From Blastococcus sp. TML/M2B (lineage in GTDB: Bacteria > Actinomycetota > Actinomycetes > Mycobacteriales > Geodermatophilaceae), in assembly GCF_016612865.1 (NCBI RefSeq), contig NZ_JAENZZ010000002.1, forward strand, positions 1,178,001 to 1,242,000: a stretch of 64,000 nt of DNA. The letters are read 5' to 3'. Below the pieces are notes generated by a model. It did no database searches. It saw only the letters and a list, made by a program, of their open reading frames with translations, and had not been told where the DNA came from. Made by a program: the position numbers and the translations under genes. This document shows, piece by piece, positions 52,358 through 61,512 of this stretch (its first letter is position 1; every line of letters begins with the position of its first letter).

Positions 52358-53195
52358 ATGCCTTCCGCGCCCACCCGCCCGGCCCCGTTGCGCGGGAGGA
52401 TGTTCCGCGGCTCCGAGCAGGTGCGCCTCGGCGTGCTGACGAAGAACCAGCTCCGCAGCTCCGCGTGGCGGCGGCTCTTCCCCGACGTCTACGCCTGCGC
52501 CTCGCTCCCCGTCGACCACGCGCGCCGGGCCCGCGCTGCGGCCGCGCTCGTCGTCCCGGGGGCGGTGGTCAGCGGGCGGAGCGCGGCGACGCTCTGGGGA
52601 TCACCGCTGGCCGAGCCCGGGGACGACGTCGAGCTCACCGTGCCACCCGGCTGCCGAGCCGGGGCGGTCCGCGGCATCCGGGTCTCGCGGCGGCATCTGC
52701 CGGCCGACGCCGTCGTCGTCCGCGGGGGTGTCCGCGTGACCACCGCGGTGCGCGCGGCCGTCGACATCGCGCGGGCCGAGCCGCTCGAGGACGCCGTCGT
52801 CGCTCTCGACCGTCTCATCACCGGCGGGCTCGCGACGCTCGACGACGTGCGCGCGGCGGCCGTAGCGCTCAGCGGCCCCGGCTGCCGCTCCGCCCGACGG
52901 GCCGCGGCGCTGGCGGACGGCCTGGCGGGGTCACCGCAGGAGACCCGGCTCCGGCTGGTGCTGCACGCCTCGCTGCTGCCTCCTCCGGTCGCCTGGCCGG
53001 ACGCGAGGGTCGGCCCTCGAGTACGAGGGCGTCTGGCACGGGGCGCCGCAGCAGGTGGCCCGCGACCGGCGGCGGCTGAACGAGCTGACCGCGGCCGGCT
53101 GGACCGTCGTGATCGCGACCGCGGCGGACCTGCGGGACCCGGTTGCGCTCATCGCCCGGATCGCGGCCGCCCTGGGCTCGCGCCGGTACGTCTGA
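52358..53195 (+). pseudogene. AbiEi / DUF559-type (Vsr-like nuclease fold) protein, frameshifted
   Basis: From ATG 52358 the product starts with an AbiEi-like winged-helix region (VLTKNQLRSSAWRRLFPDVY) and continues to WPDARVG. An extra G near 53012 then shifts the frame. The next frame carries the typical end of a DUF559 domain (LEYEGVWHGAPQQVARDRRR, then ELTAAGWTVVIATAADLRD) and stops at TGA 53193-53195. Compared with relatives, about 15-18 residues of the core strand before WPDARV seem to be missing as well, so this copy looks decayed rather than only mis-sequenced. Such solitary proteins are frequent in actinobacteria and have no proven toxin partner here. Confidence 0.65.
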
Positions 53196-53522
53196 GCATG
53201 CGGGCGCCACGGGTGACCGAGGCCACGTCCACCCCCGTATTCCCAGTGATGACGCGGCATGTCGACTCGCTGACCTGGCGATTCGTCGACTCCCGGGTTG
53301 AGGACCGGGTGCGTCGTTCCTACGGTGGAGGAGCCGGCCGGGTGGTCGTCGCCCGTCGAGGTGGCCCCGGGTCCGGTACCGCCGCAGCCCGGTGCGGTGC
53401 GCCCCGACGAGGGCGCGCCCCGGAGCGCGAGCCGCCACGATCCACACCTCCTCCGTTCCTCCGGTGTGCCGTGCCGTGCCCGCGATCGGCTCGCGGCGGG
53501 CGAACGGAAGGAGAGCCACCGC
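53196..53522. other. 327-base gap upstream of the NlpC/P60 gene: no gene seen, probable long 5' region
   Basis: No convincing reading frame occurs on either strand. The 8-mer GTCGACTC appears at 53261-53268 and 53285-53292, 24 bases apart, and a small hairpin CACACC/GGTGTG lies just before the coding region. I compared it by eye with the c-di-AMP (ydaO) riboswitch known upstream of cell-wall hydrolases and did not find its conserved blocks. It is likely promoter plus 5' leader. Confidence 0.4.
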
Positions 53523-54035
53523 ATGGTGACCACTCGCCCGAACCTCCAGAACCGCACCCTCCGCCGCACCGGCGCCGGCCTGCTCACCGGGGCCGCCGCC
53601 TCGCTGGGTCTCCTCCTCACCCCCGCGACCGCCGTCGCCGCCGAGCCGGCTCCCGCGCCGGCCGCCGAGGCCCCGGCGCCCGCCCCGTCGGCCGCGCAGG
53701 TCGCCGTCGACACCGCGCTGGCCCAGGTCGGCAAGCCCTACGTCTACGGCGGCGGCGGCCCGGACTCCTTCGACTGCTCCGGGCTGACCCAGTTCGCCTA
53801 CGCGGCCGCCGGCATCTCGCTGCCGCACTCCAGCAAGGGCCAGTCGCAGATCGGCGTGCCGATCGCGCCGCTGGACCTGCAGCCCGGCGACCTCGTCTTC
53901 TACTACTCGCCGGTGAGCCACGTGGGCATCTACATCGGCGACGGGCAGATCGTGCACGCCGGCACCGAGGCGACCGGCGTGGAGATCACCACGGTCAGCA
54001 TGGACGGCTACAACTACGCCACCCGCATCGCCTGA
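53523..54035 (+). CDS. Secreted NlpC/P60 cell-wall hydrolase
   Basis: A 170-residue protein with a signal peptide (TGAAASLGLLLTPATAVAA), a short Ala/Pro spacer (about 42-60) and an NlpC/P60 domain. Catalytic Cys is in DSFDCSGLTQFAY and His in SHVGIYIGDGQIVHAG. It presumably cleaves a peptidoglycan stem-peptide bond. ATG 53523 is preceded by AAGGAGAG at good spacing. It is a minimal single-domain member without LysM or SH3 anchoring domains. Confidence 0.92.
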   Translation: MVTTRPNLQNRTLRRTGAGLLTGAAASLGLLLTPATAVAAEPAPAPAAEAPAPAPSAAQVAVDTALAQVGKPYVYGGGGPDSFDCSGLTQFAYAAAGISLPHSSKGQSQIGVPIAPLDLQPGDLVFYYSPVSHVGIYIGDGQIVHAGTEATGVEITTVSMDGYNYATRIA

Positions 54036-54056
54036 TCCGCGGCCGCTGCGCCCGGC

Positions 54057-55535
54057 TCAGCCCCGAGCCGGGCGCAGCGGCGGCACGCTGCGGACGCCGA
54101 ACACGTCCCGCAGCGCCACCTGCGCCGCGTTGTCGCCGCAGGCGCCGTGCACGGCAGGACCGGGCGGCGTCGCCGCCGAGGCGAGGTAGACGCCCTCGAC
54201 CGGGGTCCGGTAGGTGTTCCAGCGCGGCACCGGCCGGGCCAGCATCTGACGGAGCGTCGCCTGGCCGTTGGAGATGTCGCCGCCCAGGTAGCTGATGTTC
54301 CACTGCTCCATCTGGACGGCGGTCTTCGTGCGCCGCTCCACGATCGTGTCCTTGAAGCCCGGGGCGAACCGCTCGACCTGGTTCTCGATCGCCCCGGTCA
54401 TGTCGACGTCGGCGCCGTGCGGCACGTGCACGTAGGCCCAGAAGATGTGCCCGCCCTCGGGCGCCCGGGTCGGGTCCGCCACCGTCGGCTGCACGGCGAG
54501 CACGTACGGCTTGTCGGTCAGCCGGCCCTGGTTCGGTGCGCGCTCCCCCGCGAGGGTCTCCTCGAGGTTCCCGGCGACGTGGATCGTCCCGGCCCGGCGC
54601 ACGTCCGGGTTCGCCCACGGCACCGGCTCGGAGAGGATCCAGTCGATCTTGAACACGCCGGCACCGTGCTTGTAGCGGCGCACCCAGCGGCGGTACCCCT
54701 CGTTCAGCCGGTCCCCGGCCATCGACACGAACGCCTCGGGCGTGGTGTCCAGCAGCACCGCCGGCACGCCCTCGAACTCGCGCAGGTCGGTGACCTCGTG
54801 CCCGGTGACGACCTCGCCGCCCTGCTCCTCGAGCGCGGTGACCATGGCATCGGCCAGCTTCTGCGACCCGCCCTCGATCAGCGGCCAGCCCGCGTGGTGG
54901 GACAGCATCGACAGCAGCATCCCGAGCGCCGAGGTGAGCGGCTGGCTCAGGTCGAGCATCCCGTGCGCGGCGGCACCGGCCAGCAGGGCCTGACCACCCT
55001 CGGTGTCGAAGTACCGGCGCGCCAGCCAGCGCACGTTGGGCAGGCCCTGCAGCCCGAAGCGGGCGATCTGCGCCGGGCTGCGGGTGGGCAGCCGCCGCAG
55101 CCGGCTGGTCAGGAAGAAGTCGACGACGTCGGTGCCGTGCTCGACCAGCGGGCCGAACAGCCGGCGGTAGGCGTCGCCGTCGGCACCCAGCCGCGCGGCG
55201 GTCTCCTCCAGCGAGGTCAGCGACACCGCGGCCCGGCCGCCGTCCAGCGGGTGTGCGAAGTTGATCTCCGGGTGCACCAGCCGGACGCCGCGGCTCTCCA
55301 GGTCGAACTCGCGGAAGAACGGCGCCGCCGCGGCCATCGGCTGCACGGTCGAGCAGACGTCGTGGTGGAAGCCGGGGCGGATCAGCTCCTCGGTGCGCAT
55401 CCCGCCACCGGGGCGCTCGGCCGCCTCGACGACCTGCACCCGCAGCCCCGCGGCCGACAGGCGCAGCGCCGCGGCCAGCCCGTTGGGCCCTGCCCCGACG
55501 ACGACGGCATCCGGTCGTCCAGCACGCCCGCTCAC
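54057..55535 (-). CDS. FAD-dependent oxidoreductase, phytoene desaturase-like (CrtI/amine oxidase family)
   Basis: A 492-residue flavoprotein. The FAD-binding Rossmann motif is AVVVGAGPNGLAAALRLSAA followed by VVEAAERPGGGMRT. A C-terminal FAD segment GVYLASAATPPGPAVHGACG is present. It resembles the CrtI-like NAD(P)/FAD oxidoreductases common in actinobacteria, many of which do not act on carotenoids. No crt gene is nearby, so substrate is open. GTG 55535 has GAGGA seven bases upstream. It converges on the NlpC/P60 gene with 21 bases between stops. Confidence 0.82.
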   Translation of the reverse strand: MSGRAGRPDAVVVGAGPNGLAAALRLSAAGLRVQVVEAAERPGGGMRTEELIRPGFHHDVCSTVQPMAAAAPFFREFDLESRGVRLVHPEINFAHPLDGGRAAVSLTSLEETAARLGADGDAYRRLFGPLVEHGTDVVDFFLTSRLRRLPTRSPAQIARFGLQGLPNVRWLARRYFDTEGGQALLAGAAAHGMLDLSQPLTSALGMLLSMLSHHAGWPLIEGGSQKLADAMVTALEEQGGEVVTGHEVTDLREFEGVPAVLLDTTPEAFVSMAGDRLNEGYRRWVRRYKHGAGVFKIDWILSEPVPWANPDVRRAGTIHVAGNLEETLAGERAPNQGRLTDKPYVLAVQPTVADPTRAPEGGHIFWAYVHVPHGADVDMTGAIENQVERFAPGFKDTIVERRTKTAVQMEQWNISYLGGDISNGQATLRQMLARPVPRWNTYRTPVEGVYLASAATPPGPAVHGACGDNAAQVALRDVFGVRSVPPLRPARG

Positions 55536-55661
55536 CCGCTGATCCTCACGACGGCGCCGGTTCTCCGCAAGTTCCGGGGCCCGTGAGTCGGCCCGTACGC
55601 CTGGGGCGCGTCGGGCGCGCGCTCGTGGCGGCCGACCCCGCGCCGGATCTAGCCTGCGCCG

Positions 55662-56153
55662 GTGCCGTCCTCCCCCCTCCCGCCGTCCGCGGCCGAACCG
55701 GAGGTGCTGCGGCTGAGCCCGTCGGGCCGCCGGCGCCGGCTCTCCGCGGTGCTGATCGTCCTGGGCCTGCTGCTCGCCGGCACCGTCTGGGGGGACGACG
55801 ACGCGTTCCCGTTCGGACCGTTCCGCATGTACTCGACGCGCAACGACCCGAACGCACCCGTCATCTCCACCCGGGCGGTGGGCGTGACGGCGGCCGGTGA
55901 GGAGATCAAGCTCTCCGGCGGCCAGGTCGGGCTGCGCCGCGCCGAGTTCGAGGGCCAGATCCAGCGGCTGCGCGCGCACCCCGAGCTGCTGGGGCTGCTG
56001 GCCGACGCCTGGACCGAGGACCACCCGGACGCACCGGAGCTCGTGGCGGTCCAGGTGGTGCACCGGAAGTTCGGGCTCTCCGACGGACGGCCCACCGGCG
56101 ACTACACCGACACCGTCGTCGTCCACCTCGACCTGGAGGACGACGGCTCGTGA
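55662..56153 (+). CDS. Single-pass membrane partner of the HTTM protein
   Basis: A 163-residue protein from GTG 55662. One membrane segment (LSAVLIVLGLLLAGTVW) is followed by an external-looking domain starting DAFPFGPFRMYSTRND, a phrase typical of HTTM-associated proteins. The rest contains LRAHPELLGLLADAW and QVVHRKFGLSDG. Its stop overlaps the start of the HTTM gene as GTGA, so the pair is co-translated. Function unknown. Confidence 0.7.
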   Translation: MPSSPLPPSAAEPEVLRLSPSGRRRRLSAVLIVLGLLLAGTVWGDDDAFPFGPFRMYSTRNDPNAPVISTRAVGVTAAGEEIKLSGGQVGLRRAEFEGQIQRLRAHPELLGLLADAWTEDHPDAPELVAVQVVHRKFGLSDGRPTGDYTDTVVVHLDLEDDGS

Positions 56154-57034
56154 GCACCCCGCCGACCACCCCCGCCCCGATGACGGGCCGCTGGTGGTTC
56201 TCCCCCGTCCCGCTGGCGCGGATCGCGGTCTTCCGGACGATCGCCTACCTGTTCATCCCGGTCGACGTCTTCCTCACCACCGCGTGGGTGCGGGCGCACG
56301 CCGACGTCCCGACCGAGTGGTACGCCCCGCTGCTGGTCGGCCGGCTGCTGCACCTGCCCACGCCGACGCACACCCTCGTGCTCGTCGTCCAGTGGGCGCT
56401 CGTGCTGGCCGCCGTCGCCGCCGCCACCGGGCGGGCCCCCCGGCTGCTCGGCGCCGCCGTCTTCCTCCTGTACGCGGAGTGGATGGTCATCGCGATGAGC
56501 TACGGCAAGGTCGACCACGACCGCATCGCGTTCCTCGTGGCGCTGGCCGTGCTGCCGACCGTCGGCCGGGCGCGGTTCCGCGACCGCCGGCTGTCGGAGT
56601 CCGCGGGCTGGGCGATGGCCGCGGTCCTCGTCGCGGTCATGCTCACCTACTTCCTCGCCGCCTGGGCCAAGGTGCGCTTCGGCGGCTGGGACTGGCCGAC
56701 CGGCTCCACGCTCACCCGCGCCGTGCTGCGCCGCGGCACCCCGCTGTCGGACTGGACCGTCGACGTCCCGGGGCTCCTGCCGGCCGCGCAGTGGGTGATG
56801 CTGGTCCTCGAGTTCCTCGCCCCGCTGGTGCTGCTGGTGCGCACCGACCGGGCGCGGATCGCGCTGACGGTCTTCCTCATCGGCTTCCACGTCATGACCT
56901 ACGCCGGCGTGCAGATCATCTTCCTGCCGCACTGCGTGGCGATCCTGTCGATCCTCCCGTGGGAGCGGCTGACCGCCCGGTCCGGGCGGCAGCCGGCTCA
57001 GAGCTGGGCGACCAGCTCGTCGGCGGCCCGGTAG
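56150..57034 (+). CDS. HTTM-domain (vitamin K carboxylase-like) membrane protein
   Basis: A 294-residue protein with about seven hydrophobic segments. Characteristic parts are SPVPLARIAVFRTIAYLFI, AEWMVIAMSYGKVDHDRIAF, YFLAAWAKVRFGGWDW and FLPHCVAILSILPWERL. This is the HTTM layout related to vitamin-K-dependent gamma-carboxylase; bacterial members are mostly uncharacterised. Catalytic competence cannot be judged from sequence alone. Translationally coupled to the upstream single-pass protein. Its last 12 codons overlap the convergent meaB gene by 37 bases. Confidence 0.75.
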   Translation: MSTPPTTPAPMTGRWWFSPVPLARIAVFRTIAYLFIPVDVFLTTAWVRAHADVPTEWYAPLLVGRLLHLPTPTHTLVLVVQWALVLAAVAAATGRAPRLLGAAVFLLYAEWMVIAMSYGKVDHDRIAFLVALAVLPTVGRARFRDRRLSESAGWAMAAVLVAVMLTYFLAAWAKVRFGGWDWPTGSTLTRAVLRRGTPLSDWTVDVPGLLPAAQWVMLVLEFLAPLVLLVRTDRARIALTVFLIGFHVMTYAGVQIIFLPHCVAILSILPWERLTARSGRQPAQSWATSSSAAR

Positions 57035-58026
57035 GGGTCGGTCTCCCCCGCCACCACGCGCCCGGCCAGCGCACCCAGCGCCGCGCTGCCGCGCAGGTCG
57101 CCGATCCGCGCGCGCAGGGCCGCCAGGGCGATCGCCTCGATCTCGCGGGCGGCCCGCTCGGTCCGGCGCCGCTCGCCCTCGCCCGAGGACTCCAGCCACA
57201 GCCGGTGCTCCTCGACCTTCGCGAGGACCTCGTCGATGCCGTTGTCGGTGTCGCGGGCGGCGACGGTGCGGCAGATCGGCGGGCGCCAGCCACCGGGCTC
57301 GGCGTACCGACCGCCGAGGGACTGCATGTAGCGCAGGTCGCGCACCGCCTGCTGGGCGCCGTCCCGGTCGGCCTTGTTGACCACGAACAGGTCCGCCACC
57401 TCGAGGATGCCGGCCTTGGCGGCCTGGATGCCGTCGCCCATGCCGGGCGCGACCAGCACGAGGGTGGTGTCGGCGAGCGAGGCGATCTCGAGCTCGGACT
57501 GCCCCACGCCGACGGTCTCGATGAGCACCACGTCGCAGCCGGCCGCGTCGAGCACCCGCAGCGCCTGCGGGGTCGCCCACGACAGCCCGCCCAGGTGCCC
57601 GCGCGAGGCCATCGAGCGGATGAACACCCCGCCGTCACCGGCGTGGTCCTGCATGCGCACGCGGTCGCCGAGCAGAGCGCCGCCGGAGAACGGGGACGAC
57701 GGGTCGACCGCCAGCACCCCGACCCGCTTGCCGGCCTGGCGCAGCGCCCGCACCAGCGCCGTCGTCGTCGTCGACTTGCCCACGCCCGGCGAGCCGGTGA
57801 GGCCGAGCACCTGCGCGTGGCCGGTGTGCGGCGCCAGCGCGGCCGCGACCTCCCGCAGCGCCGGGCTGGCGTCCTCGACCAGCGAGATCAGCCGGGCCAC
57901 CGAGCGCGCGTCGCCCTCGCGGGCCCGCTCGACCAGCGCGGGGACGTCGACAGCACGCCGCCCCCGCCGCCCGGGGGCGGCAGGGGCGGACGTCTGGACC
58001 GCGGTCCCCGCAGGGACCTCGGTCAC
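56998..58026 (-). CDS. meaB: Methylmalonyl-CoA mutase-associated GTPase MeaB
   Basis: A 342-residue G3E GTPase that protects and reactivates B12-dependent acyl-CoA mutases. Walker A is [44 protein letters not shown] and [11 protein letters not shown] are MeaB/ArgK hallmarks. GTG 58026 overlaps the thiolase stop (GTGA). The mutase it serves is not in this window and is probably outside it. With mce and ccr nearby it supports methylmalonyl- and/or ethylmalonyl-CoA metabolism. Confidence 0.94.
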   Translation of the reverse strand: MTEVPAGTAVQTSAPAAPGRRGRRAVDVPALVERAREGDARSVARLISLVEDASPALREVAAALAPHTGHAQVLGLTGSPGVGKSTTTTALVRALRQAGKRVGVLAVDPSSPFSGGALLGDRVRMQDHAGDGGVFIRSMASRGHLGGLSWATPQALRVLDAAGCDVVLIETVGVGQSELEIASLADTTLVLVAPGMGDGIQAAKAGILEVADLFVVNKADRDGAQQAVRDLRYMQSLGGRYAEPGGWRPPICRTVAARDTDNGIDEVLAKVEEHRLWLESSGEGERRRTERAAREIEAIALAALRARIGDLRGSAALGALAGRVVAGETDPYRAADELVAQL

Positions 58027-59228
58027 GCGTTGCTGGGCGCGTGCAGGATCAGGGCGTCGCCCTGGCCACCGCCACCGCACAGCGCGGCAGCGCCGACCTT
58101 GGCGCCCCGGCGGCGCAGCTCCAGCGCCACGTCGAGGACCAGCCGCGCGCCGCTCATGCCGATCGGGTGGCCCAGGGCGATGGCGCCGCCGTTGGGGTTG
58201 ACCTTCTCGGGGTCGATGCCCAGCTCGCGGGTGGAAACGATGCCGACGGCGGCGAAGGCCTCGTTGAGCTCGACGACGTCGAGGTCCTTGGGGTCGATGC
58301 CCTCGCGGGCGCAGGCCTTCTTGATCGCGGCCGACGGCTGGCTCTGCAGCGTGGCGTCCGGACCGGCGACGACGCCGTGGGCGCCGATCTCGGCGATCGG
58401 GGTGAGGCCGAGCTCCTTGGCCTTGGCCGCGCTCATGACCACCACGGCGCAGGCGCCGTCGGAGATCTGCGAGGCGGTGCCGGCGGTGATCGTGCCGTCC
58501 TTGGCGAAGGCCGGCCGCAGCTTGCTCAGGCTCTCCGCGGTCGTGTCGGGGCGGATGCCCTCGTCCTCGGTGAACTCGATGGGGTCGCCCTTGCGCTGCG
58601 GGATGAGCACCGGGGTGAGCGCCTCGGCGAAGACGCCGTCCTTGTGCGAGCGGGCCGCCTTCTGGTGGCTGGCCGCGGCGAACTCGTCCTGCTCCTCGCG
58701 GGTGAGGTTGTAGCGCGAGTTGGCCTTCTCGGTCAGCTCGCCCATGGCGACCTGGTCGAAGGTGTCGGACAGGCCGTCGTGGGCCATGGAGTCGATCAGC
58801 TTGGTGTCGCCGTACTTCGTGCCGGTGCGCGAGTTGGCGAGGAGGTGCGGCGCCTGGGTCATCGACTCCTGGCCGCCGGCCACGACGATGTCGAACTCGC
58901 CGGCGCGGATGAGCTGGTCGGCCATCGCGATGGCGCTCAGGCCGGAGAGGCAGACCTTGTTGATGGTGAGGGCGGGGACCGACATCGGGATGCCGGCCTT
59001 CACCGCGGCGGGGCGGGCCGGGTTCTGCCCGGCGCCGGCCTGGATGACCTGGCCCATGATCACGTACTCGACCTGGTCGCCGCTGATGCCGGCGCGCTCG
59101 AGGGCGGCCTTGATCGCGACGCCTCCGAGGTCGGCGGCCGAGAAGTCCTTGAGCCCGCCGAGGAGCCGGCCCATCGGGGTGCGGGCACCGCTGACGATGA
59201 CCGAGCGGGCTCGGGTGTTCTCACTCAT
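58023..59228 (-). CDS. Acetyl-CoA C-acetyltransferase (thiolase)
   Basis: A 401-residue thiolase. The acyl-accepting Cys is in [18 protein letters not shown], the His in [16 protein letters not shown] and the second Cys in [13 protein letters not shown]. The overall pattern matches biosynthetic acetoacetyl-CoA thiolases. ATG 59228 is preceded by GGAGG. It is divergent from mce with 227 bases between. With ccr it can start the route acetyl-CoA to acetoacetyl-CoA to crotonyl-CoA to ethylmalonyl-CoA. From memory the mycobacterial fadA4 lies beside the epimerase gene in the same way. Confidence 0.94.
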   Translation of the reverse strand: MSENTRARSVIVSGARTPMGRLLGGLKDFSAADLGGVAIKAALERAGISGDQVEYVIMGQVIQAGAGQNPARPAAVKAGIPMSVPALTINKVCLSGLSAIAMADQLIRAGEFDIVVAGGQESMTQAPHLLANSRTGTKYGDTKLIDSMAHDGLSDTFDQVAMGELTEKANSRYNLTREEQDEFAAASHQKAARSHKDGVFAEALTPVLIPQRKGDPIEFTEDEGIRPDTTAESLSKLRPAFAKDGTITAGTASQISDGACAVVVMSAAKAKELGLTPIAEIGAHGVVAGPDATLQSQPSAAIKKACAREGIDPKDLDVVELNEAFAAVGIVSTRELGIDPEKVNPNGGAIALGHPIGMSGARLVLDVALELRRRGAKVGAAALCGGGGQGDALILHAPSNA

Positions 59229-59455
59229 GGGGAGGCCTCCAGTGCCGGGCCGCCGGTGCGGGCGACCGTGAAAAGACGGAGCGGACCGCGCTGTTCGCGC
59301 GGCGTCGGGCTGCACATGATGGTAGAGCCCCACCCCCGGCGGACGTGGCCTGGGCCACGTCCCGGCCCACTTCCCGGCCCGCGCGTCACCCGACCGGGGC
59401 TGCCCGTCCGCCCCCGGAGTGTCGCGTCAGGGCAGGGCGCGGCAGGATGCCGGGC

Positions 59456-59917
59456 GTGACGACCAACGACGCCGCGGCCACGGGTCTGCCCGAGGGGCTG
59501 TTCACCACCATCGACCACGTGGGCATCGCCGTGCCGGACCTCGACGAGGCCATCGCGTTCTACGCGCAGGCCTTCGGCGTGCGCTCGGTGCACGAGGAGA
59601 CCAACGAGGAGCAGGGCGTCCGCGAGGCGATGCTCGCCGTCGGCGACGGCGACACCCGCATCCAGCTGCTGGCGCCGCTGACCCCGGAGTCGACAATCGC
59701 CAAGTTCATCGGCCGCTCCGGCCCGGGCCTGCAGCAGCTGGCCTTCCGGGTCGAGGACGTCGAGGCGGTCAGCGCCACCCTGCGCGAGCGGGGCCTGCGC
59801 CTGCTCTACGACGTCCCGAAGCGCGGTACGTCCGACAGCCGGGTCAACTTCATCCACCCGAAGGACGCCGGGGGCGTGCTCGTCGAGCTCGTCCAGCCGG
59901 CCGCTGCCGCGCACTGA
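59456..59917 (+). CDS. mce: Methylmalonyl-CoA epimerase
   Basis: A 153-residue VOC-fold metalloenzyme interconverting (R)- and (S)-methylmalonyl-CoA (also used for ethylmalonyl-CoA). The metal-binding His lies in TTIDHVGIAVPDLDEAI. GLQQLAFRVEDVEAVSATL and NFIHPKDAGGVLVELVQ are typical. GTG 59456 is chosen with GGCAGGA upstream; the in-frame ATG 59447 would add three residues (MPG). Divergent from the thiolase, upstream of ccr. Confidence 0.93.
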   Translation: MTTNDAAATGLPEGLFTTIDHVGIAVPDLDEAIAFYAQAFGVRSVHEETNEEQGVREAMLAVGDGDTRIQLLAPLTPESTIAKFIGRSGPGLQQLAFRVEDVEAVSATLRERGLRLLYDVPKRGTSDSRVNFIHPKDAGGVLVELVQPAAAAH

Positions 59918-59940
59918 GCGCACCTCCGTCAGGGCGGGGC

Positions 59941-59958
59941 CGTTACCCCTGGGTAACG
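59941..59958. promoter_or_regulatory. Palindromic operator candidate upstream of ccr
   Basis: The sequence CGTTACCC-CT-GGGTAACG is a perfect 8-bp inverted repeat with a 2-base centre, located 66 bases before the ccr start in the short mce-ccr gap. Its size and symmetry fit a dimeric repressor site such as a TetR-family operator. It could also act in RNA as a small hairpin after mce. The cognate regulator is not in the window. Confidence 0.45.
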
Positions 59959-60023
59959 TCCCCCGCCACCGCACTGCCCTCCGAGCCTGGCCGACGACGG
60001 CCGACCACGACCCAGGAGAACGC

Positions 60024-61355
60024 GTGAACGAGATCAAGGACGCCATCCTCGCCGGCCAGCTGGACGCGCTGGGCGGCCTCGCCGTGCCGGAGTCCTACCG
60101 CGCCGTGGTGGTGCGCAAGGACGAGCAGAACATGTTCGAGGGGGTGCCGACCAAGGAGAAGGACCCCCGCAAGTCCCTGCACATCGACGAGGTCGCCACG
60201 CCCGAGCTCGGCCCCGGCGAGGCGATCGTCGCCGTCATGGCCTCCTCGGTGAACTACAACACCGTGTGGACGTCGATCTTCGAGCCCGTCTCGACCTTCG
60301 GCTTCCTCGAGCGCTACGGCCGCCTCTCCGAGCTGACCAAGCGCCACGACCTGCCCTACCACGTGGTGGGCTCCGACCTCGCCGGCGTCGTGCTGCGCGT
60401 GGGCCCCGGCGTCAACAAGTGGAAGCCGGGCGACGAGGTCGTCGCGCACTGCCTCTCGGTGGAGCTCGAGGACCCGGCCGGTCACGACGACACGATGATG
60501 GACCCGCAGCAGCGGATCTGGGGCTTCGAGACCAACTTCGGCGGTCTCGCCGAGCTGGCCCTGGTCAAGAGCAACCAGCTCATGCCCAAGCCCGCCCACC
60601 TCTCGTGGGAGGAGGCCGCCAGCCCCGGCCTGGTGAACTCCACCGCCTACCGGCAGCTGGTCAGCAAGAACGGCGCCAACATGAAGCAGGGCGACGTCGT
60701 CCTGATCTGGGGCGCCTCCGGCGGCCTGGGCTCCTACGCCACGCAGATGGCGCTCAACGGTGGCGCGATCCCGGTCTGCGTCGTCTCGAGCCCCGAGAAG
60801 GCCGAGATCGTCCGCAAGATGGGTGCCGAGCTGGTCATCGACCGCTCCGCCGAGGGCTACAAGTTCTGGAAGGACGAGCGCACCCAGGACCCCAAGGAGT
60901 GGCAGCGCTTCGGCAAGAAGATCCGTGAGCTGACCGGTGGCGAGGACGTCGACATCGTCTTCGAGCACCCGGGCCGCGAGACCTTCGGCGCCAGCGTCTA
61001 CGTCGCCAAGAAGGGCGGCACGATCATCACCTGCGCCTCCACCAGCGGCTACATGCACGAGTACGACAACCGCTACCTGTGGATGAACCTCAAGAAGATC
61101 CTGAGCTCCCACTTCGCCAACTACAAGGAGGCGTGGGAGGCCAACCGCCTCATCGACAAGGGCCTCATCCACCCGACCCTGTCGAAGGTGTACCCGATGG
61201 ACGAGGTCGGCCAGGCCGCGCTCGACGTCCACCGCAACGCCCACCAGGGCAAGGTCGGCGTGCTGACCCTCGCCCCCGAGGAGGGCCTGGGCGTCAAGGA
61301 CGCCGAGAAGCGCGAGAAGCACCTCGAGGCGATCAACCGCTTCCGCGGCGTCTGA
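60024..61355 (+). CDS. ccr: Crotonyl-CoA carboxylase/reductase
   Basis: A 443-residue NADPH-dependent MDR enzyme that reductively carboxylates crotonyl-CoA to ethylmalonyl-CoA. Characteristic segments are MASSVNYNTVWTSIFEPVST, HVVGSDLAGVVLRVGPGVN, WGFETNFGGLAELALVKSNQ, the Rossmann loop IWGASGGLGSYATQMA and DIVFEHPGRETFGASVYVAK. GTG 60024 has AGGAG upstream. Together with thiolase, mce and meaB it points to the ethylmalonyl-CoA pathway or extender-unit supply. Its remaining enzymes are not visible here. Confidence 0.96.
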   Translation: MNEIKDAILAGQLDALGGLAVPESYRAVVVRKDEQNMFEGVPTKEKDPRKSLHIDEVATPELGPGEAIVAVMASSVNYNTVWTSIFEPVSTFGFLERYGRLSELTKRHDLPYHVVGSDLAGVVLRVGPGVNKWKPGDEVVAHCLSVELEDPAGHDDTMMDPQQRIWGFETNFGGLAELALVKSNQLMPKPAHLSWEEAASPGLVNSTAYRQLVSKNGANMKQGDVVLIWGASGGLGSYATQMALNGGAIPVCVVSSPEKAEIVRKMGAELVIDRSAEGYKFWKDERTQDPKEWQRFGKKIRELTGGEDVDIVFEHPGRETFGASVYVAKKGGTIITCASTSGYMHEYDNRYLWMNLKKILSSHFANYKEAWEANRLIDKGLIHPTLSKVYPMDEVGQAALDVHRNAHQGKVGVLTLAPEEGLGVKDAEKREKHLEAINRFRGV

Positions 61356-61369
61356 TCCCTGCCCGCAGC

Positions 61370-61409
61370 CCGAGGGCCCGGCTCCCCCACCAGGGGGCCG
61401 GGCCCTCGG
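61370..61409. terminator. Strong hairpin terminator after ccr
   Basis: Arms CCGAGGGCCCGG-CT-CCCCC (61370-61388) and GGGGG-CCGGGCCCTCGG (61393-61409) pair over 17 bp with a two-base bulge and a 4-base loop, beginning 14 bases after the ccr stop. No T-run follows. Confidence 0.75.
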
Positions 61410-61512
61410 CGCGTCCACCCGGCCTACGGTGTCGGCAGGTGCGTCCGGGTCGATTGCGACCGGTGCGCCCGACACGGTGACCCGACGTCCCCCCGTCTGC
61501 GAGGATGACGAC

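Noticed and set aside
53196-53522. Possible c-di-AMP (ydaO-type) riboswitch upstream of the NlpC/P60 gene
   Set aside because: The conserved blocks of that riboswitch were not found by eye; only short direct repeats and a weak hairpin are present.
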